A DNA stretch of 15,107 nucleotides from positions 1 through 15,107 of the forward strand of contig ML770192.1 of assembly GCA_009733575.1 (NCBI GenBank), in the 5' to 3' direction. How positions within the stretch are numbered: the first letter of the stretch is position 1; each line of letters begins with the position of its first letter. The notes under the pieces are model-generated. The model had not been told where the DNA came from, did not search any database, and saw only the letters and a program-made list of their open reading frames with translations. This document shows, piece by piece, positions 9,444-15,107 of this stretch. The position numbers and the translations under genes were made by a program. Source of the stretch: Gymnopus androsaceus JB14 (lineage: Eukaryota > Basidiomycota > Agaricomycetes > Agaricales > Omphalotaceae).

Positions 9444-11791
9444 ATCGATAACCGCCGAAGAAAAAAGCCTTGCGGCTGCCCGATCATCTTGTTTATCAAC
9501 GCCAATGATGTCGCTCTTCATGAGAGGGGTGTTTTGACCTTCGGCGATTGCAGCCAGTAGTCCAAAATGGATCTGATAACGACCCAAAGAAAGTCCGCGA
9601 GCGCCAGAAGTTGCGCTGCCTCGACCATTTTTCTTTAGATGTTTCCCATCACTCGCAACAACCTGAGGCTTCCCACTGGGAAGGAGAGGAGCGACCAGCT
9701 GTATCTCCTTTCCTTCTTCACCTGGATGGTAGAAGGTCCAGGTTATCGACCCATTAAAATCCTTGAGGTCTCGCTCAATTCCATGTCCAAGGCTTCTCTC
9801 AGTTTGAGCACCATCTACACTGTAGGAGATGACATCAATGCCTCGCTGAAGGAGTTTTGATTGTATCTCATTATGCCATTGTTGTAGCTCAGCTGAAGTG
9901 ACGGTACTTGAGATAGCTAGCGAAGCTAACATTTCGGATGGAAGGCCAGGAATAGGTATGCTAATGATCCAGCACCGAACCTGCAAGAACTTTAGAGATT
10001 TCCAAAAATACAAGTAGAAGGAGCACAAGCACAATACCTTATCAGCAAGATTACTACGTTCCAAGTTACGCATTGCTACTAGCTCATCATAGGATTCGAA
10101 GCTGATACCCGGTCCATGCATCCCAACCATCTTCCACATCTCACCATCTTGGTATGCTCTAAGCGCTTGGACAAGCTTGGTGTCGTCAACCGCAAGAGCT
10201 AATGGACCGTCATATCCTATCTCTTTAAGCTTTTTGGCGAGCTTGTCGAAGTTGATGTCAACAATACCAGGCTGAAAGCGACCACCCTTACTTTGGAGAT
10301 GCCTAAATCATATCATCAGCATCATTGGTCAAATAAGTATGTTAAAAAAATGTACTTGACACTACGAAGTGTTCGCCCACCAAGTTCTTGCTGAATGAGG
10401 TTGTAGGCACGTGTTGAGGTGAGTGCAAGAGTTATCATGAATTGGTCGGTCTCGATTGGATAATGCATGTTTTGCAAGCCCTTCCCTCGGTTTTGTCGGT
10501 CCTCAACAACCATAGCTGTCTCAATGAGTCCTGTGAGAACCTTCATTCCCTCATAGCGACCCTTTGAAGCCCGCTTTGCAAATTCAAGGAACATTTCATT
10601 GCCCTTGAATGATAAGTCATTAAATAGCCATTCCAAATGTAATACACGAATCGACGAACCTTTTTCACCAGTTCTGCAATATCGTTATGCTTCAGATAGA
10701 CTCCCCCAAGAAGAGGGTTCTGGTATTCATGAGGGGTACATTTTGGTTTTATTGTACCCTCTTCGCGATGGAGTGCATTCTGGAAAGATTTGATTTTGGG
10801 AACAAGCCGACAAGGTGTGCAGATATGAGGGCCTAGAGTAGAGGGAAGAATAGACATAGTCTTTGAGCATTGGGGGGAGAAAACGGCAGTAATATCGTGG
10901 CGGTTGATCCACTTGGCAAGGATAGCTTCTCGACGTCGAATTTCTGTCTTAGTTGGTTCATAGTCTTTGGGACCATTTCGGTCTTTGTTTTCCTGAAGCA
11001 ATATATCCCTGATCTGAGAACGAGGTGGTGCACCGCCGGTACCCATCTGCGTGCGCCCAAGATAATTTGCAACACGGGGAATATTAATTCCTTCGCAATC
11101 AAAATTGACGCACTTTTCAGAACGTGAGCTTGAAGCAGTAGAATCGGCATGGAATATACCGCCTATGCCGCCAATCCTGAGTTGTTTATTGACCGTTTCT
11201 GCTGTTTTACACTTCTGGCTGGATCGATGGGAGTTATACTTCCCAACTTCTCTTTCACGTACTGTAATCCACTTCTGACAACGACCACAAAGGATTTTTG
11301 TTGCATCAGTGAGGTGGAAGTCTGTATTGGGGTCGATCTGACGCGCTTTACGCACGAACACTGAAAACTGATCTGTCTCGAACCATCGAGGACTCGGATT
11401 TGAGCCGCTAGCCTGATTAACTGTTAGTATAGTAGAGTATAATAAATGAATTGTACATACATCTCGCTTTGATGTAGCCTTTTTGGTGATCTTACTAGAC
11501 TCAGCATTCAAACTCTCCTGCTCCTGGTCACTGTCCGGCTCGGAATGGAAATTTTCAACCAGAACCGGGTCATTGGTATCATGGAAGGTACGGTCTCGCA
11601 AAGACTTCTCCTCAATTAGGACTTCGCGATGCTCAAAGGAGTAGGCACGTGCCTCCCCATCAAGCTTTGCCCAATCTTGACTTCTTTCCACAACATTGGT
11701 CTCTGCATACGATGAAGGCTCCTGCACCTGCGGCTGGGAATCGCGCACTAATCAGTAACTAGGATAAACATGTTTAAGATGCACAACTCAC

Positions 11792-12916
11792 TGTAAAAGT
11801 ATCGATAATCAGGTTAAACAACCTTGCTCTAGCTTTCATTGGCTTTCCAGGCTCCCAGTGTCGAATATCATCTTTCTCTACACACGCTCGACTCCAGATA
11901 TCCAGCAACATCGCGGCACCACAGGAGAATGAATCTTTTTGGATAGGGATTGGATGAACGACTGTTTTCCAATCGGGAACACGGGGAACAAATTGATGCA
12001 GCCACAATATAACGCAGTCGAGGATATTGTCAAGGTATGGCCTGGTTATATCTGGAGCTGTATCCGCCACAGTAATCACCATCTCTTCTATATTCACAGT
12101 AATATGAAACCAATGAAGCCGCTCTAGATTCCATGGAATGTCAAGAACCACCACACTACCATCTTCAAGCTTTCTACCAAAATAGTCGACGCGATTTTCG
12201 ATGTGATTCTTCTTCTCCAGATACCTCTCCCGCAAGGACACGCAAAGGGTGGGCTCCGCAACGAAATGTCGCAATTTCACCGACTGCAGAATGCTCTGGA
12301 TCGCCAGCTCAACATTATCACCAGTCATCCACTCTCGTGAAAGCATCTTCTCGGCAACAACCTTGATTGGGATGGTATATCTCTTCCCCATCGATAATCC
12401 GGATTGCCATGGAACACGAAGTATGTTCTCTTTGGTTTTTCTCCTCAAATTTTCCGGCCACTGCTCTGCTTCAGCTGATCGTTCCACCCATTTCAATTTC
12501 GCTGTCCATGTCCGAATTCCTTCCAATAAAGTATTGCCGCAAGACCATGCCACAACTGCAGACAGAGGTAGGAATACCCCATCTTTGACTGGATGCTGGA
12601 CTGATTTATGGCCTCTCTCCACTGCCTCCCTCAGCAACTGTTCTCCAAGAGACATACACCGAGCTGGCGGTGGGATGATGAACTGCGAGACAGTGTGGGG
12701 AAGCTCGGCATTTGGTTCTTTCTCCGTGAACCAGGCATTCGATGGAAGAAAAATCTTCCTACTGTTTGGGCAAGTCGGTAGCTGGTCTTTTGGAATATCG
12801 AGAAGCGATGATACTGTTGTTTCGGAAGGGATTTTAAGGGATTTTAACAAGCTTTCTGGGGGTTGGCCGAGGAGCTCTAAGTTCGCTTCTTCATCAATCT
12901 TGAGGATTTCTGACAT
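11792..12916 (-). CDS. Ulp1/SENP-type SUMO protease module (exon 1 of the transposase gene)
   Basis: This 375-codon exon encodes a C48-type cysteine protease with all key residues. REWMTGDNVELAI (Trp about 196) matches the substrate-side WLxDxxI motif. His268-Trp269 lies in LHWFHITVN, Asp285 in VADTAPD, Gln326 in IPIQKDSF and Cys332 in FSCGAAML. The family cleaves SUMO-type isopeptide bonds; in transposons, such domains are thought to help with host SUMO control, though the role is unproven. The start ATG (12916-12914) follows an ACTACTGCCTCTAACT leader. The exon ends at a good GTGAGT donor (11791) in phase 0 and joins VQEPSSYAE after a 64-bp intron, which supports fusion to the zinc finger and transposase. 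Without splicing, it would stop five codons later (VSCAS), so a separate protease gene is a possible alternative. No break was seen in this module. Confidence 0.75.
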
Positions 12917-13067
12917 AGTTAGAGGCAGTAGTGAAGATCTTTGCGCTAGTAGTATTTCCAATCAAATAATAATAAAATAAAATTTTAAAGACCCGACGCC
13001 TGACGCTACTCGCTACTGCTAGGACTAGGGTAATTTGTTGTGTCGCTCCAACGGATCATACAAATTT

Positions 13068-13217
13068 TTCGGCGCAAAGGCATCGGACATCCACAAAAAT
13101 GGTCATTTTCGGCGCGCCAAGCATCAAAGATAGGTGCTGAATCAGGCCCAAAATTCGGCGTTTGGCATCGGACTTCAGCCTCCAAAAGTCCAAAATTCGG
13201 CGGGGCAGGATCGGAGC
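13068..13217 (+). repeat. Four spaced TTCGGCG...GCATCGGA repeats
   Basis: TTCGGCG occurs at 13068, 13108, 13154 and 13196 (spacing 40, 46, 42 bp). Each is followed 12-13 bases after its start by GCATCGGA or a variant (13080 GCATCGGA, 13121 GCATCAAA, 13165 GCATCGGA, 13208 GGATCGGA), and three are preceded by AAAATT or ATTTT runs. They lie 150-300 bp upstream of the transposase start codon. Position and spacing suggest subterminal transposase-binding repeats, or a short minisatellite. Confidence 0.7.
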
Positions 13218-13804
13218 TTTTGGGGCATTTTCAGGGTCCTTCTTGTCCCCCATCTCTCGTGTGCCGTTACTGTGATTCTGTCACTCTAACGTTACAGAAT
13301 CCGTCCATCCGTCTATCCGTCGTACAAACTCCTTCCATTTTGCTCAATTCTCTGGTACTACAACGCATATGCCTAAAGCATGCAGTACCCTTTGCTCCAG
13401 CTGCAGCCCTTCAGCCTGAGTTTCAACCCAAAGTGCTGAATGTCGATTCCAGAATCAGATCCGACAACTCTGCCACTTCAAGCGTGTTCCACTACCACAA
13501 AAATTTTGTATTGGAGCATTGTTACTGTTTTTCTTCTCTTTCGTTCTTTTGATCTATCGACCTAGAAGATGGCGCTGTTGTTGCCAGAACCTTGTACCCA
13601 AGACTGTGACAAGCAAGTTGGAGCGGAGTACATCACATAAGGCTGAAACAAGCGGTGAAAAACCGATATACACACCTCTTGTCAAAGAAGGCCGACAGTT
13701 CTGCTGCGTAACTTTCGGGGACGAACTGCCAGGAACCGTAACAATTGAGGAAGGGAGCCCTCACAATGAAGTTTGAACAAGCTTGTATAGCTCCACTGTC
13801 CTTG
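13218..13804. other. No confident gene
   Basis: A plus-strand frame is open at 13040-13552, but its first half only translates the spaced repeats. A second frame (13519-13776) reads GEKPIYTPLVKEGRQFCC near its end; this looks mildly protein-like but has no recognised family or convincing start. Nothing else was seen. Confidence 0.3.
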
Positions 13805-14009
13805 TCAATAAACATATTGCTCAAATTCAATCAAACCAAACTTCTGCTCTCTTGAATCATCTCTCCCACTGGTTCTTCCACCTGGTCCAGTCCCCCCAAA
13901 ATCGCCCCTAACTCTAAAGCCAGTCATGCCATTCCTCGTAGAGGCAAAAGCAAACTCGATCGCAAAGTTGTTCCCCGCAGAAGCATTGTATATCCAATAC
14001 CGTTGGATC
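13805..14009 (-). CDS. Possible last exon of an unrecognised gene
   Basis: A plausible acceptor (CCACCAGTCTCAG, at about 14010) is followed by an open frame reading RYWIYNASAGNNFAIEFAF, then STRNGMTGFRVRGDFGG, ending at TGA (13805-13807). The composition looks protein-like and the strand is open for about 65 codons. A GTAAGT donor at about 14205 on the minus strand could belong to an upstream exon, but I could not build a continuous gene. No family is recognised; it may be chance. Confidence 0.25.
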
Positions 14010-15107
14010 TGAGACTGGTGGACTCGGGGGGGGTGATGGTAGGCTATGTATAGACAGAGATACTTGTGAAATGTCAGGAAGAGAACAACTCTTGTGCTCC
14101 TAAATTGGAAAACAAGTAAAGCACCCACAAGTGGATCAGGAAGGAAAGTACTTGGAAACTGTACAGTCTCATTGCAACCAAGTTGCCACTCCGCGAAAAC
14201 TTACCTCTGAAGTCTAGTGCATTATAAGGCAATGCAAGTTAGTCAAAAGCACTAGTAAAACCACCCAATCGCCAAGACGAAATCTTTTTTTCAGGTCCAG
14301 AGCTGGTGTGAAGGGCGGCAAGTAAGGCTGGCTGTAGATTACAGCTGCCAGACTCAGTCAGTAGAGAGAGGGACCATGCGATTTCGTCAAGAAGTGCGAG
14401 TCCAGAAAGAGACGTGGAAATAAAGGGAGAAAAAATGGAGCGTAAAGTAGAGGAGAAAGCACTCCAAGTCTGTCGCGGATAATTGGGGGCGCAGTGGTGA
14501 CTCGGAGCTGTGAGCTTGGATTAGGTATGGGATAAGAAGTGATATTGTGCGGGAGGAATACTAGTAATAACTACTTGGCCCTAGTAGGCCTTGTATACTC
14601 TGCAGTAAGTACCTGTAAGTGTCTGTAATGTCTGGTGGGTACTGATAGCTGAGTAAGTAATGAGTAATCATGCTCGGGAGTGTACTAAGCGGATTGCATC
14701 AGCGTAATTGATGCACCGGTCAAAGCATCATCTACAACAAAGTAATGCAAGAGCAATGCTACATCAACACACCTCAAAACAACTGATTTGATTTTTTGCA
14801 TCTGGCAGCATCTCGTGCTATCCTGGACAAAATTTTCTTAAATCCCACCCCTTAGGTTATTCGCTAACCAACCCCATTGCATAAGACCTTTGTATCTTCT
14901 TGTGTGTGTTGAGTCTTTATGTGGCAAAATACAACAACACACCAGACGCAACACGCAGCAAAATGATTCATGTGGGTCAATACAAAAGCCTCATTCAAGT
15001 AGCGCATAGCAGGATTATTCGATGTCATGAGTACGATGTTGTTTTTTCTTCCAGATTTTACATACACAATTTATACTACACTCATAACAACACTTGCAAC
15101 CGTCCTT
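14010..15107. other. No confident gene; scattered short repeats
   Basis: On the minus strand a frame is open without a Met from about 14500 to the TAA at 14239-14241 (SGLALLDEIAWSLSLL segment), but no gene can be built. A G-run of eight lies near 14026-14033. GCATCA-gcgtaat-TGATGC (about 14697-14715) is a small perfect inverted repeat. Around 14600-14670 there are short AGTAAGTA/TGTAAGTG/GTAATG echoes. No RNA gene was seen. Confidence 0.35.

Larger units (their letters stand above)
7406..12916 (-). pseudogene. Ulp1-zinc finger-DDE-type transposase gene with an in-frame stop and a frame break
   Basis: Nine exons: 12916-11792, 11727-11461, 11412-10660, 10603-10356, 10302-10038, 9980-8569, 8520-8367, 8316-7701, 7648-7406; introns 48-64 bp. 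Read through, about 1,690 aa. Exon 1 is a Ulp1 protease module. Exon 3 has a C2HC finger (C-x2-C-x16-H-x5-C; CGRC at 11278-11289, HRSSQKC at 11209-11229) and a second Cys pair (HICTPCR). Exons 3-6 match an agaricomycete transposase-like family: GGVYLK, GGRTLRSVK, GPLALAVDDTKL (Asp codons 10182-10187), YSVDGAQTER (9795-9815), SDGKHLKKN ... SGARGLSLG (9627-9650), STEPCEHRFG (9105-9134). These fit acidic residues of an RNase H-fold core. Exon 9 (RIIYEKGGG) matches the family C-terminus. Breaks: TAA at 9443-9441 between the third Asp and the Glu motifs, with conserved sequence (YLFIIGEIVDAQQNR) continuing in the same frame; and a one-base phase conflict between exons 8 and 9. The superfamily is unresolved: I see no KDZ-type YDIACQ motif; P-like or hAT-like relatives are possible. 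Confidence 0.72.
7406..13217 (-). mobile_element. Probable DNA transposon, boundaries unresolved
   Basis: The interval joins the transposase-type gene to the spaced repeats upstream of it. The coding content (DDE-like core, zinc finger, SUMO protease) is what marks it as a mobile element. Terminal inverted repeats and target-site duplications were looked for at 7100-7420 and 12917-13250 and not found by eye, so true ends may lie outside. Confidence 0.5.

Noticed and set aside
12249..12980. Plus-strand frame of 243 codons
   Set aside because: It is antisense to the Ulp1 exon, which has a full catalytic set.
7104..13250. Terminal inverted repeats or target-site duplication of the element
   Set aside because: Comparison of both flanks by eye gave only short chance matches (such as GTCCGA).
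14697..14715. GCATCA/TGATGC inverted repeat as a terminator or element end
   Set aside because: The six-base arms are too short and there is no matching partner elsewhere.

Overview
The window looks like nuclear DNA of a mushroom-forming basidiomycete (Agaricomycetes). Coding stretches are broken by many short GT-AG introns, mostly 48-60 bp. Several gene families here are ones I know mainly as expanded, often transposon-associated, families in agaricomycete genomes. There are no bacterial-style operons, RNA genes or CRISPR arrays. All gene models were spliced by eye; where exon lengths add up to a multiple of three I treat that as support. Family assignments rest on motif memory, not on a search.

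Layout, left to right. (1) 12-1698 (+): a five-exon gene whose C-terminal half resembles the fungal TET/JBP-like 2-oxoglutarate/Fe(II) dioxygenases; the iron ligands are present but the expected distal Arg is Gly. (2) 2158-2838 (+): a small intact five-exon gene for a very basic 134-aa helical protein. (3) 3129-4266 (-): an intact five-exon gene for a 302-aa protein with a coiled coil, a 20-residue tandem duplication and two viroplasmin/RNase H1-N-like modules. (4) 4523-7103 (+): a six-exon gene divergent from (3) across about 256 bp, with an HMG-like/'GWP' family core, an Ala/Ser-rich N-terminal region and a Lys/Gly-rich tail; it has a one-base frameshift near 6377.

(5) 7406-12916 (-): the dominant feature, a nine-exon transposase-type gene encoding about 1,690 aa if read through. 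In order it has a complete Ulp1-type SUMO protease module, a C2HC zinc finger, and an RNase H-like (DDE-type) core with DDTKL, DGAQTER, DGKHLKK and EPCEHRFG motifs. It carries an in-frame TAA inside the catalytic core and a one-base frame mismatch at its last exon junction, so this copy is probably dead unless the bases are assembly errors. Upstream of it, four copies of a TTCGGCG...GCATCGGA motif about 42 bp apart are candidate subterminal repeats. No terminal inverted repeats or target-site duplications were found by eye.

(6) 13230-15107 is mostly non-coding, with one possible last exon on the minus strand. Together, a possible DNA-modification enzyme, a SUMO protease-transposase fusion and basic chromatin-like proteins suggest a transposon-rich island, but nothing seen proves that the genes move or act together.
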